This document shows, one piece after another, positions 1-6,524 of a stretch of 34,911 bases of DNA. Source of the stretch: an uncultured Bacteroides sp. (lineage in GTDB: Bacteria > Bacteroidota > Bacteroidia > Bacteroidales > Bacteroidaceae). The stretch is taken from the NCBI GenBank assembly GCA_949292025.1, contig CASEYC010000099.1, positions 1-34,911 of the forward strand. Reading direction: 5' to 3'. Each line of letters opens with the position of its first letter. The stretch's first letter is position 1. The notes beneath the pieces were generated by a model that saw only the letters and a program-made list of their open reading frames with translations, had not been told where the DNA came from and made no database searches. A program made the position numbers and the translations under genes.

Positions 1-63
1 AAAGCCATCCTCTAATTGCAGACGGGATTCGTCTGTCAATGATATGGTTTTGATCTTTGCCAT
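1..63 (-). CDS. IS630-type transposase, N-terminus only (cut by window edge)
   Basis: An ATG at 63 on the minus strand opens a 21-codon frame that stays open to the window edge. It begins MAKIKTISLTDESRLQL, which I recognise from memory as the N-terminus of IS630-family transposases common in Bacteroides. Such proteins begin with a helix-turn-helix DNA-binding domain and end in a DDE nuclease domain; only the first residues are visible here. A -7 box TACCTTTG lies 26-33 nt upstream, so the gene probably has its own promoter. The catalytic domain and both element ends are outside view or unrecognised, so completeness cannot be judged. Confidence 0.55.
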   Translation of the reverse strand, partial: MAKIKTISLTDESRLQLEDGF

Positions 64-88
64 AATAGTACAACTCTATAATAATGGG

Positions 89-96
89 CAAAGGTA
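89..96 (-). promoter_or_regulatory. -7 box for the transposase gene
   Basis: TACCTTTG on the minus strand matches the Bacteroidetes consensus TAnnTTTG, 26 nt before the ATG at 63. No clear TTTG -33 box was seen. Confidence 0.45.
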
Positions 97-159
97 CAAA
101 CTCATAATGATATAAACTAATTTTCAACATCTACTTATATAAAAAGGAATGATTATTAT

Positions 160-759
160 TTACTCGTCTATCCGCAGCGTCTCCACCTTCTCCAGCCGTT
201 GGCGCAGGCGGGGCATCAGCGAGCTGCGGATGCGCAGGGTCATCGAGCAGTCCGTGTCGTAGCCTTGCGAAACGATGGCAGGGCCTTCTTCCTTGACAAT
301 GCGCATGACGTCGTTCATGAAGGGATACTCGAAGAGGACTGTGACCTCGGCGTCCACGGTCTTCTCCAACACGGTGGCAGCACCGATGGCTTCGGCGGCA
401 GCCGTGCGATAGGCCACGATAAGTCCGCTTGTCCCCAGCTTGATGCCTCCGAAATATCGCACCACGATGACGAGGATGTCCGTCAGGCCGTTGCTGTTGA
501 TTTGCCCCAGGATGGGCTTGCCGGCCGTGCCGCTGGGCTCTCCGTTGTCGTTGGCGCGGAAGTCCTTGCGTCCGGGCCCCAACATATAGGCATAACAGAC
601 GTGGCGCGCGTCGTAATACTTCTTCTGGTACGTGTCCAGCCACGTCTTCACCTCGTCCACCGTGCGCACGGGCAGGGCGATAGCGATGAACTTGCTCCGC
701 TTCTCGGTATAAAGTCCCTCGGCAGGAGCGGCAATGGTCTTGTAGGTATCTTCAATCAT
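160..759 (-). CDS. YigZ/IMPACT family protein
   Basis: A 199-residue protein of the UPF0029/IMPACT family. The family signature is plain: DNGEPSGTAGKPIL near residues 71-84, and GLTDILVIVVRYFGGIKLG near 91-109. Bacterial members (E. coli YigZ) have an N-terminal IMPACT fold and a C-terminal ferredoxin-like domain. Their biochemical role is not settled, though a link to translation or nucleic-acid binding is inferred from eukaryotic IMPACT. I chose the ATG at 759 over an in-frame TTG three codons upstream because the -7 box covers that TTG. The gene is divergent from glycerate kinase. It is a single-gene unit, and nothing downstream is on the same strand except the transposase fragment. Confidence 0.9.
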   Translation of the reverse strand: MIEDTYKTIAAPAEGLYTEKRSKFIAIALPVRTVDEVKTWLDTYQKKYYDARHVCYAYMLGPGRKDFRANDNGEPSGTAGKPILGQINSNGLTDILVIVVRYFGGIKLGTSGLIVAYRTAAAEAIGAATVLEKTVDAEVTVLFEYPFMNDVMRIVKEEGPAIVSQGYDTDCSMTLRIRSSLMPRLRQRLEKVETLRIDE

Positions 760-765
760 AGTGCG

Positions 766-773
766 CAAAGATA
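766..773 (-). promoter_or_regulatory. -7 box of the yigZ-like gene
   Basis: TATCTTTG on the minus strand fits TAnnTTTG. Its last base is only 6 nt from the ATG at 759, so the transcript would start at or next to the start codon and be almost leaderless. Confidence 0.55.
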
Positions 774-794
774 CGATTATTTAAGGAAAAAACG

Positions 795-802
795 TACTTT
801 TG
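795..802 (+). promoter_or_regulatory. -7 box of glycerate kinase
   Basis: TACTTTTG fits TAnnTTTG, 20 nt before the ATG at 823. It lies back to back with the minus-strand box at 766-773, giving a compact divergent promoter of under 40 bp. Confidence 0.55.
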
Positions 803-822
803 CGTCCTAATCCAATCACATC

Positions 823-1959
823 ATGCTCAGAAAAGTCGTTATCGCGATAGATTCGTTCAAAGGTTGCCTCCCCTCGCAAGAGGCGGGCGAAGCTGCTGCC
901 CGTGGCGTCCGTCGGGCGTGGCCCGGATGCCAGACGCTGATTGTCCCCGTGGCCGACGGAGGCGAAGGATTGTTGGAAGCCCTGGTCAGCGCCAGCGGCG
1001 GAAGCCTGGTGAGCGTCCGTGCCCACGGCCCGCTGATGGAAAGACGTAGTGCTTGTTATGGCCTCTCGCGCGACGGACAGACGGCTTTCGTCGAGATGGC
1101 CCGCATCAGCGGCCTGCCTTTAGTGCCCGAGGCGCGGCGCAACCCTCTGCTGACCACCACCTACGGGACGGGCGAACTGATTCGCGACGCCCTCGGACGG
1201 GGATGCCGGCGCGTCCTCATCGGCTTGGGCGGAAGTGCCACAAACGATGCGGGCATGGGGATGCTCCAGGCATTGGGATTCCGTTTTCTGGATAATGAAG
1301 GGAAAGAAACGGCTCCGGGCGGACAAGCCCTGAAGGAAGTGGAAAGGATAGACGATGCGGACGTGCTGCCTGCGGTCCGTGAAACGGAATTTCTGGCGGC
1401 GTGCGATGTCCGCAATCCTTTCTACGGTCCTGACGGGGCGGCCTACGTCTTCGCGCCGCAAAAGGGAGCCACCCCCGAACAAGTGGAGGAATTGGACGAA
1501 GGTTTGCGGCGTTTCTCCGAGGTCATCCGTCGACATACCGGCACGGACATATCCACCCTGCCCGGCGCGGGGGCGGCAGGCGGCATGGGCGGAGGCTTGG
1601 CGGCCTTCTTGCACGCAGAGCTGAAACCCGGCATTGAGTTGGTGTTGGACACGGCAGGCTTCCCCGCCCTGCTTCGGGATGCCGACCTGGTCATCACAGG
1701 CGAAGGCCGGGCCGACCGCCAGACCTTGATGGGCAAAGTGCCCGCCGGCATCTTGGCGGAAGCCCGCAAGCAGGGCATCCCAGTGGTGCTCCTGGCCGGG
1801 CAGGTGGAGGATGAAGCGGCACTGCTGGAGGCGGGATTCAAGACCGTATGTTGCATCAATCCGCCGGGCACGCCGCTCAGCCTTGCCCTATGCCCGGACT
1901 TTGCCCGGCAACAATTGGAGGACACGGCCGAGCGGGTGGCACGCGCTATAATTTCCTGA
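823..1959 (+). CDS. glxK: Glycerate 2-kinase (GlxK/GarK family)
   Basis: A 378-residue type-1 glycerate kinase, close to the family's usual 370-380. It phosphorylates D-glycerate with ATP to 2-phosphoglycerate, feeding lower glycolysis in the cytosol. Visible family motifs are DSFKG at 10-14 followed by LPSQEA, PVADGGEG at 42-49, GLGGSATNDAG at 134-144 and TGEGRADRQT near 292. No glyoxylate or tartronate pathway genes sit beside it, so the glycerate source is not shown by context. It has its own promoter, and its 3' end overlaps the convergent flavoprotein gene by 14 bp. The symbol follows the family; garK would be equally apt. Confidence 0.92.
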   Translation: MLRKVVIAIDSFKGCLPSQEAGEAAARGVRRAWPGCQTLIVPVADGGEGLLEALVSASGGSLVSVRAHGPLMERRSACYGLSRDGQTAFVEMARISGLPLVPEARRNPLLTTTYGTGELIRDALGRGCRRVLIGLGGSATNDAGMGMLQALGFRFLDNEGKETAPGGQALKEVERIDDADVLPAVRETEFLAACDVRNPFYGPDGAAYVFAPQKGATPEQVEELDEGLRRFSEVIRRHTGTDISTLPGAGAAGGMGGGLAAFLHAELKPGIELVLDTAGFPALLRDADLVITGEGRADRQTLMGKVPAGILAEARKQGIPVVLLAGQVEDEAALLEAGFKTVCCINPPGTPLSLALCPDFARQQLEDTAERVARAIIS

Positions 1960-2518
1960 CGGCCCTGCGGCACCTCTCCAAATCGTGTTCCGTCAGAGGG
2001 CGCGTCCTTGTCCCGCCCCGCTCAATGGACTTCACCACCCGGAAGCCGCTCCAGCGGAGTATTTCGCGCAAGGCACGCACCGTCCCCCTGGATTGGCGGA
2101 ACCAGATGTTGAAAGGCCACGGCGTGGTGCAGGCGGTTATCAGGATGGCGCGTTTTCCCTTGTGCAAAGGGCGGGGTATGCCGCGCGGGCTCTCCCCCAT
2201 CAGGCCATACACCATCCGGTCGAAGAGCACTTTCAGCGTGCCGGGCATGTTGCCCCAATAGCAAGGCGAACCGATAATCCACACATCGCATTGTCTCACC
2301 AAAGCCAATATCCGCTGGGCATCGTCGTCGGGCAGGAGGCAACGCCCGCCTGTGCGACACTTCATGCACCCCGTGCAGGGACGGACGCGGAGGGATGACA
2401 CGCTCTTCGTAAAGACCTGTGCCCCGCCCGATTCGGCTTCGAGCCTGGCCGCATCCAGCATACGGGCGATGCTGCCACCGGGACGGGGACTGGCATTCAA
2501 TATCAGGATTTTCATCAT
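1946..2518 (-). CDS. Flavodoxin-fold NAD(P)H-dependent FMN reductase / Fe-S flavoprotein
   Basis: A 190-residue flavodoxin-like protein. The FMN phosphate-binding start KILILNASPRPGGS (3-16) is followed by four cysteines at 48, 51, 54 and 60 (PCTGCMKCRTGGRC). SPCYWGNMPGTLKVLFDR at 84-101 is the second FMN-binding segment of the NADPH-dependent FMN reductase family. The cysteine pattern resembles archaeal and clostridial iron-sulfur flavoproteins (Isf), so a [4Fe-4S] cluster next to FMN is plausible but inferred. The substrate is unknown; such proteins reduce quinones, oxygen species or metals. Two tandem ATGs (2518 and 2515) could start it. It is divergent from the patatin-like gene and overlaps the end of glycerate kinase. 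Confidence 0.85.
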   Translation of the reverse strand: MMKILILNASPRPGGSIARMLDAARLEAESGGAQVFTKSVSSLRVRPCTGCMKCRTGGRCLLPDDDAQRILALVRQCDVWIIGSPCYWGNMPGTLKVLFDRMVYGLMGESPRGIPRPLHKGKRAILITACTTPWPFNIWFRQSRGTVRALREILRWSGFRVVKSIERGGTRTRPLTEHDLERCRRAVRKL

Positions 2519-2558
2519 TGTTTAGCAATAAAAGGCAAGGCAAATAAAGGGATTTTCT

Positions 2559-2566
2559 TAAATTTG
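2559..2566 (+). promoter_or_regulatory. -7 box of the patatin-like gene
   Basis: TAAATTTG fits TAnnTTTG, 30 nt before the chosen ATG at 2597. It covers the upstream in-frame TTG at 2564, which argues against that TTG as the start. Confidence 0.5.
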
Positions 2567-2596
2567 CCCCTTGATAAAATACACATTATTATATCT

Positions 2597-3382
2597 ATGG
2601 AAAATCATTCGGAAAATAACAAGCCCCGCGTATCCCTGGTGCTCTCCATGGGCGGGGCGCGGGGCATTGCCCACATCGGCGTCATCGAAGAACTGCTGGC
2701 GCAAGGCTATGAAATCACCTCCATTGCCGGGAGTTCGATGGGGGCGATGGTGGGTGCGATGTATGCCACGGACAAGCTGGAAGCCTGCAAGGCATGGCTC
2801 TGTTCGTGGAATAAACGCAAGATGTGGCAACTGGCCGACCTCAGCCTGAGCACCGACGGCATCGTGAAGGGAGACCGCTTCATCCGGGAGCTGAAGCAAA
2901 TCCTGCCCGACATGAACATCGAAGACCTCCCCCTGCCCTACGTCGCCATGGCCACGGACATCGTCAGCGAGGAGGAAGTGAAGTTCGACCACGGCAACCT
3001 GTTCGACGCCATCCGCGCCTCCATCTCTATCCCGATGCTTTTCCGGCCCTTCCGCCGGGGCGAACAAAGGCTGGTGGACGGCGGCATCCTCAATCCCCTG
3101 CCCCTGAGCCATGCCGTGCGCACGCCGGGCGACCTCCTCGTGGCGGTGGACGTGAACGCCCCTGCCGGAAAGAACGGAAGGAAGCGCCTCAATCCCTACC
3201 AACTGATGACCAAGTCTTCGCGCCTGATGATGCAGCAAATCACCCGCTACCAATTGGCCCAAACGCCTCCCGACCTCCTCATCCGACTGTGCGGAGAAGA
3301 CTATGACATGATGGAGTTCTTCCGCGCCGAAGAAATCATAGAGGCCGGGCGCCGGGCGGCTAAAGAGGCGCTACGTCGTTGA
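2597..3382 (+). CDS. Patatin-like phospholipase family protein (RssA/NTE type)
   Basis: A 261-residue cytosolic serine hydrolase of the patatin family. The oxyanion-hole motif GGARG is at 19-23, the nucleophile elbow GSSMG at 45-49 (Ser47), and the dyad aspartate in DGG at 161-163. The protein consists of the catalytic domain alone, like RssA, with no signal peptide or barrel. It probably hydrolyses acyl esters of lipids, but the substrate cannot be read from sequence. Conserved GIAHIGVIEEL and PLPLSHAVR segments fit bacterial NTE-like hydrolases. The start is the ATG at 2597. The 3' end overlaps the convergent nadE gene by 23 bp, so there is no room for a terminator between them. Confidence 0.9.
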   Translation: MENHSENNKPRVSLVLSMGGARGIAHIGVIEELLAQGYEITSIAGSSMGAMVGAMYATDKLEACKAWLCSWNKRKMWQLADLSLSTDGIVKGDRFIRELKQILPDMNIEDLPLPYVAMATDIVSEEEVKFDHGNLFDAIRASISIPMLFRPFRRGEQRLVDGGILNPLPLSHAVRTPGDLLVAVDVNAPAGKNGRKRLNPYQLMTKSSRLMMQQITRYQLAQTPPDLLIRLCGEDYDMMEFFRAEEIIEAGRRAAKEALRR

Positions 3383-5285
3383 GCCACAAAGCCGACGAAG
3401 CATCGCTGGGCATCCGCCAATCGCCACGCGGGCTGAGCGACACGCTCCCCACCTTGGGACCGTCGGGCAGGCACGAGCGTTTGAACTGCTGGTTGAAGAA
3501 ACGGCGGCAGAAGGTTTGGAGCCACTTCTTGACGGTTTCCTCGTCATACACGCCCTTGAAAGTGCGGACGGCCAGGAAGTATATCTTGGAAGGTGCAAAC
3601 CCGAAGCGCAGGAAATAATACAGGAAGAAGTCGTGCAACTCGTAGGGGCCTACCAGGTCTTCGGTGATTTGGCGGATATTCCCGTCCTCGTCGGCAGGGA
3701 TAAGTTCGGGGCTGATGGGGGTATCCACGATGTCGAGCAAGGTCTTGCGCGAAGCCTCGCCCATGCCGTTCTCCGCCACCCACTTGACGAGATGCTTCAC
3801 CAATGTCTTGGGCACGCTGGCATTGACGCCATACATTGACATGTGGTCGCCATTGTACGTGGCCCAACCCAAAGCCAGTTCGGAGAGGTCGCCCGTGCCT
3901 ATCACAAGGCCGTTCGTCTGGTTGGCGATGTCCATCAGTATCTGCGTACGTTCGCGGGCTTGGGAATTTTCGTAGGTCACGTCGTGTACCTCAGGATTGT
4001 GGTTGATGTCCTTGAAATGCTGGAGGCAGGCGTCCTTGATGCTCACCTCGCGGATGGTGACGCCCAACGATTCCATCAAATCCACGGCATTGCTGTGCGT
4101 GCGGTCGGTAGTGCCGAATCCGGGCATGGTGACGCCGATGATGCCCTTGCGCGACAATCCCAACTTGTCAAACGTCTGCACGCACACCAACAAAGCCAAT
4201 GTAGAATCCAATCCTCCCGATATGCCCACCACGGCAGACTTGGCATGGGTGTGCGTCAGTCGTTGCGCCAAACCGGAGACTTGAATGGAGAATATCTCTT
4301 CGCAACGCTCGTCCAACATGGGGCCTTGCGGCACGAAAGGATGCGGGTCGAACGTGCGGGTCAACTGCAGGTCGCGGGCATTGACATACTCCGTGGCAAT
4401 GTGCCGCACCATGCCCTGAGCCGTTTGTGCACGACACGACGCAAAGGTGGTATTCACCCGGCGCTCGGTGCGAAGACGCTCCACGTCAATCTCGCTGATT
4501 ACCACTTGCTCCTCGAAGGAGAAGCGCTTGCCCGAAGCCAAGAGTGTGCCATTCTCATAAATCAAGGCATTGCCCGCAAAGACCACATCGGTGGTGGATT
4601 CCCCAAAGCCGCATGAACTGAAAACATATCCGGCTATGCACCGGGCTGACTGCTGGGCAATGAGGGAGCGCAGGTAATTGTGCTTGCCCACCCCTTCATT
4701 GTCCGCCGAAAGGTTGAAGATGATTTCCGCCCCCTGTAAGGCCAAAGCCGAGCTGGGCGGAATCGGCGCCCACAAATCTTCGCACAGCTCAACGCCAAAC
4801 ATTGCCCCCGCCATGTCGAACAAAAGATGAGGACTCATCGAAACAATTTGCCCGCACAGACGAACCGACTGTTCGCCCACTTCTGAAGCCGATGTGAACC
4901 AACGTTTCTCGTAAAACTCCTTGTAATTGGGCAGATAGGTCTTGGGAACCACGCCCAGCACCTTGCCCTTCTGGATAACCACCGCCGCATTGAACAACAT
5001 CCCGTTCAGGGGGATGGGCATCCCCAGGATGGAAATAATGTCCAGTTGGCGCGTATTGTTGAGGATTTGCATCAACCCCAACTCGGCACTTTCCAGCAAG
5101 AGGCTGTGGGCAAACAGGTCGCCGCACGTGTACCCCGTCAGGCACAATTCCGGGAAGACGATGATTTCCACGCCTTTGCCGTCGGCAATAATGATTTCCT
5201 TCTCTATCTGCGAAGCATTGAATGCGCAATCCGCCACCCTGACGCGGGGTATGGCCGATGCGACTTTCACAAATCCGTAATTCAT
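3360..5285 (-). CDS. nadE: Glutamine-dependent NAD+ synthetase
   Basis: A 641-residue two-domain enzyme that converts nicotinic acid adenine dinucleotide to NAD+ with ATP, using ammonia released from glutamine. The N-terminal nitrilase-type glutaminase shows the Glu46-Lys115-Cys168 triad (FPEL, VPKTYLP, ELCEDLW). The C-terminal synthetase shows the ATP-pyrophosphatase loop SGGLDS at 356-361 and GTGDLSELALGW further on. This is the last step of NAD synthesis in the cytosol, and the glutaminase domain makes it independent of free ammonia. The ATG at 5285 gives the usual MNYGFVKVA start; an in-frame TTG upstream overlaps the -7 box. The gene is divergent from perR. Confidence 0.97.
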   Translation of the reverse strand: MNYGFVKVASAIPRVRVADCAFNASQIEKEIIIADGKGVEIIVFPELCLTGYTCGDLFAHSLLLESAELGLMQILNNTRQLDIISILGMPIPLNGMLFNAAVVIQKGKVLGVVPKTYLPNYKEFYEKRWFTSASEVGEQSVRLCGQIVSMSPHLLFDMAGAMFGVELCEDLWAPIPPSSALALQGAEIIFNLSADNEGVGKHNYLRSLIAQQSARCIAGYVFSSCGFGESTTDVVFAGNALIYENGTLLASGKRFSFEEQVVISEIDVERLRTERRVNTTFASCRAQTAQGMVRHIATEYVNARDLQLTRTFDPHPFVPQGPMLDERCEEIFSIQVSGLAQRLTHTHAKSAVVGISGGLDSTLALLVCVQTFDKLGLSRKGIIGVTMPGFGTTDRTHSNAVDLMESLGVTIREVSIKDACLQHFKDINHNPEVHDVTYENSQARERTQILMDIANQTNGLVIGTGDLSELALGWATYNGDHMSMYGVNASVPKTLVKHLVKWVAENGMGEASRKTLLDIVDTPISPELIPADEDGNIRQITEDLVGPYELHDFFLYYFLRFGFAPSKIYFLAVRTFKGVYDEETVKKWLQTFCRRFFNQQFKRSCLPDGPKVGSVSLSPRGDWRMPSDASSALWLNDVAPL

Positions 5286-5309
5286 AAATCCATAATCTAA
5301 TATCTGAAA

Positions 5310-5317
5310 CAAAGGTA
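5310..5317 (-). promoter_or_regulatory. -7 box of nadE
   Basis: TACCTTTG on the minus strand fits TAnnTTTG, 24 nt before the nadE ATG at 5285. Confidence 0.5.
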
Positions 5318-5366
5318 CGCTTTTTCACATAAATTCAAGCATCCCGCTTATTTTTTCCCTGAATTA

Positions 5367-5398
5367 TTTGGCAGATACAAAAGATTTGCCTTACTTTG
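5367..5398 (+). promoter_or_regulatory. Promoter of perR-rubrerythrin
   Basis: TTTG at 5367-5370, a 20-bp spacer, then TTACTTTG at 5391-5398, one mismatch from TAnnTTTG. The spacing suits the Bacteroidetes primary sigma factor. Transcription would start near 5404, leaving about 35 nt of leader that contains the candidate operator. Confidence 0.55.
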
Positions 5399-5413
5399 CA
5401 ACGAAATTAAAAG

Positions 5414-5426
5414 TGTAACGATTACA
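5414..5426 (+). promoter_or_regulatory. Candidate Fur/PerR-type operator
   Basis: TGTAACGATTACA is a 6-1-6 inverted repeat with one mismatched pair. It lies in the leader just downstream of the predicted start of transcription and 12 nt before the perR ATG. Fur-family boxes are commonly 7-1-7 AT-rich palindromes, so autorepression is a reasonable inference. Only one copy was seen, and it was not tested against other targets. Confidence 0.4.
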
Positions 5427-5438
5427 AACCTGTAAACA

Positions 5439-5870
5439 ATGGATGTATTAGAACGATTGCAAAGCCACCACATCAAGCCATCCTTGCAGCGGATAGCCAT
5501 AATGGAGTATCTGATGGCGCATCGCACGCATCCCACGGTGGACGAGATTTACCTGGCTCTTTCGCCCTCCATCCCCACGCTCTCCAAGACAACGGTGTAC
5601 AACACTTTGAAACTCTTGAGCGAAAACGGAGCGGTACAGACCTTGACCATCGACGGGCGAAACACCTGCTACGATGCAGTCACCGCGCCCCATGCGCATT
5701 TCTTCTGCAAATGCTGTGGACGGATATACGACCTCACCCCCACGGAAAGCGACACCCATCCGGGCGAAATGGAGCGTGATGGCCACCAGATCCAGGAAAT
5801 ACACCATTATTATAAGGGTATATGTAAACAATGTATAGCTGAAAAGCGTTTAAATATTATAGATAACTGA
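5439..5870 (+). CDS. perR: PerR-type Fur family peroxide-responsive repressor
   Basis: A 143-residue Fur-family regulator with an N-terminal winged helix ([10 protein letters not shown] recognition helix, 51-60) and a C-terminal dimerisation and metal domain. The PerR regulatory metal ligands known from B. subtilis (H37, D85, H91, H93, D104) have counterparts at H31, D79, H85, H87 and D98, each shifted by exactly six. The structural zinc cysteines are C90, C93, C129 and C132, with an extra C92 between the first pair. This supports PerR rather than iron-sensing Fur. Peroxide would oxidise the metal-ligand histidines and release DNA. The rubrerythrin gene follows 31 nt downstream, fitting a peroxide-defence operon, and a palindrome in the leader suggests autoregulation. 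Confidence 0.88.
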   Translation: MDVLERLQSHHIKPSLQRIAIMEYLMAHRTHPTVDEIYLALSPSIPTLSKTTVYNTLKLLSENGAVQTLTIDGRNTCYDAVTAPHAHFFCKCCGRIYDLTPTESDTHPGEMERDGHQIQEIHHYYKGICKQCIAEKRLNIIDN

Positions 5871-5901
5871 TTTACTAACTAATTCATTAAGGAGAAAAAA
5901 A

Positions 5902-6459
5902 ATGAAGAAATTCAGATGTACAGTTTGCGGTTACATCCACGAAGGTGATGCCGCTCCCGAGAAGTGCCCGCTCTGCAAGGCTCCCGCCAGCAAGTTCGTA
6001 GAAGTGGAAGAGCAGACAGCCGATGGTCCCCTGGTATTTGCCGATGAACATGTCATTGGCGTTGCCAAAGGTTGCGACGACGAAATGATCAAGGACTTGA
6101 ACAACCACTTCATGGGCGAATGCACCGAAGTAGGTATGTATCTCGCCATGAGCCGCCAGGCCGACCGCGAAGGCTATCCTGAAATCGCCGAGGCTTACAA
6201 GCGTTATGCATGGGAAGAAGCTGAGCACGCCGCCAAGTTCGCTGAACTGCTGGGCGATGTAGTATGGGACACCAAGACCAACCTCGAAAAGCGTATGGCC
6301 GCCGAGTGTGGCGCTTGCGAAGACAAGAAGCGCATCGCTACCCGCGCCAAGGCTCTGAACTTGGATGCCATCCACGACACGGTTCACGAAATGGCCAAGG
6401 ACGAAGCTCGCCACGGCAAAGGCTTTGAAGGCTTGTACAACCGCTACTTCAAGAAGTAA
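5902..6459 (+). CDS. Reverse rubrerythrin (NADH-linked peroxidase)
   Basis: A 185-residue rubrerythrin with the domain order reversed: a rubredoxin-like domain comes first (C6, C9, C22, C25), then a ferritin-like diiron four-helix domain (about 60-185). Iron ligands sit in GECTE near 72-76, in the ExxH at E106-H109 and in the ExxH at E168-H171. Classical rubrerythrins carry rubredoxin at the C-terminus; the reversed form is known from clostridia, where it reduces hydrogen peroxide with electrons from NADH via a reductase and rubredoxin. It acts in the cytosol of anaerobes. A strong AGGAG site precedes the ATG. It sits directly behind perR and ends at a clear terminator. Confidence 0.93.
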   Translation: MKKFRCTVCGYIHEGDAAPEKCPLCKAPASKFVEVEEQTADGPLVFADEHVIGVAKGCDDEMIKDLNNHFMGECTEVGMYLAMSRQADREGYPEIAEAYKRYAWEEAEHAAKFAELLGDVVWDTKTNLEKRMAAECGACEDKKRIATRAKALNLDAIHDTVHEMAKDEARHGKGFEGLYNRYFKK

Positions 6460-6486
6460 TCTGTAAGCTTCTTTACACGCAAAAGA

Positions 6487-6520
6487 ATGGGGCGTATCCG
6501 AAAAGATGCGCCCTATTTTT
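6487..6520 (+). terminator. Terminator after rubrerythrin, probably bidirectional
   Basis: GGGCGTATC at 6490-6498 pairs with GATGCGCCC at 6505-6513 (one G-U), and outer pairs extend the stem. It is followed by TATTTTT. The minus strand also has a T-rich exit, so it may also serve the convergent helicase gene ending at 6525. Confidence 0.8.
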
Positions 6521-6524
6521 ATGC

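Noticed and set aside
131-643. Frame of 170 codons on the - strand overlapping yigZ
   Set aside because: Arginine- and histidine-rich shadow; the frame ending at 160 carries the conserved IMPACT motifs.
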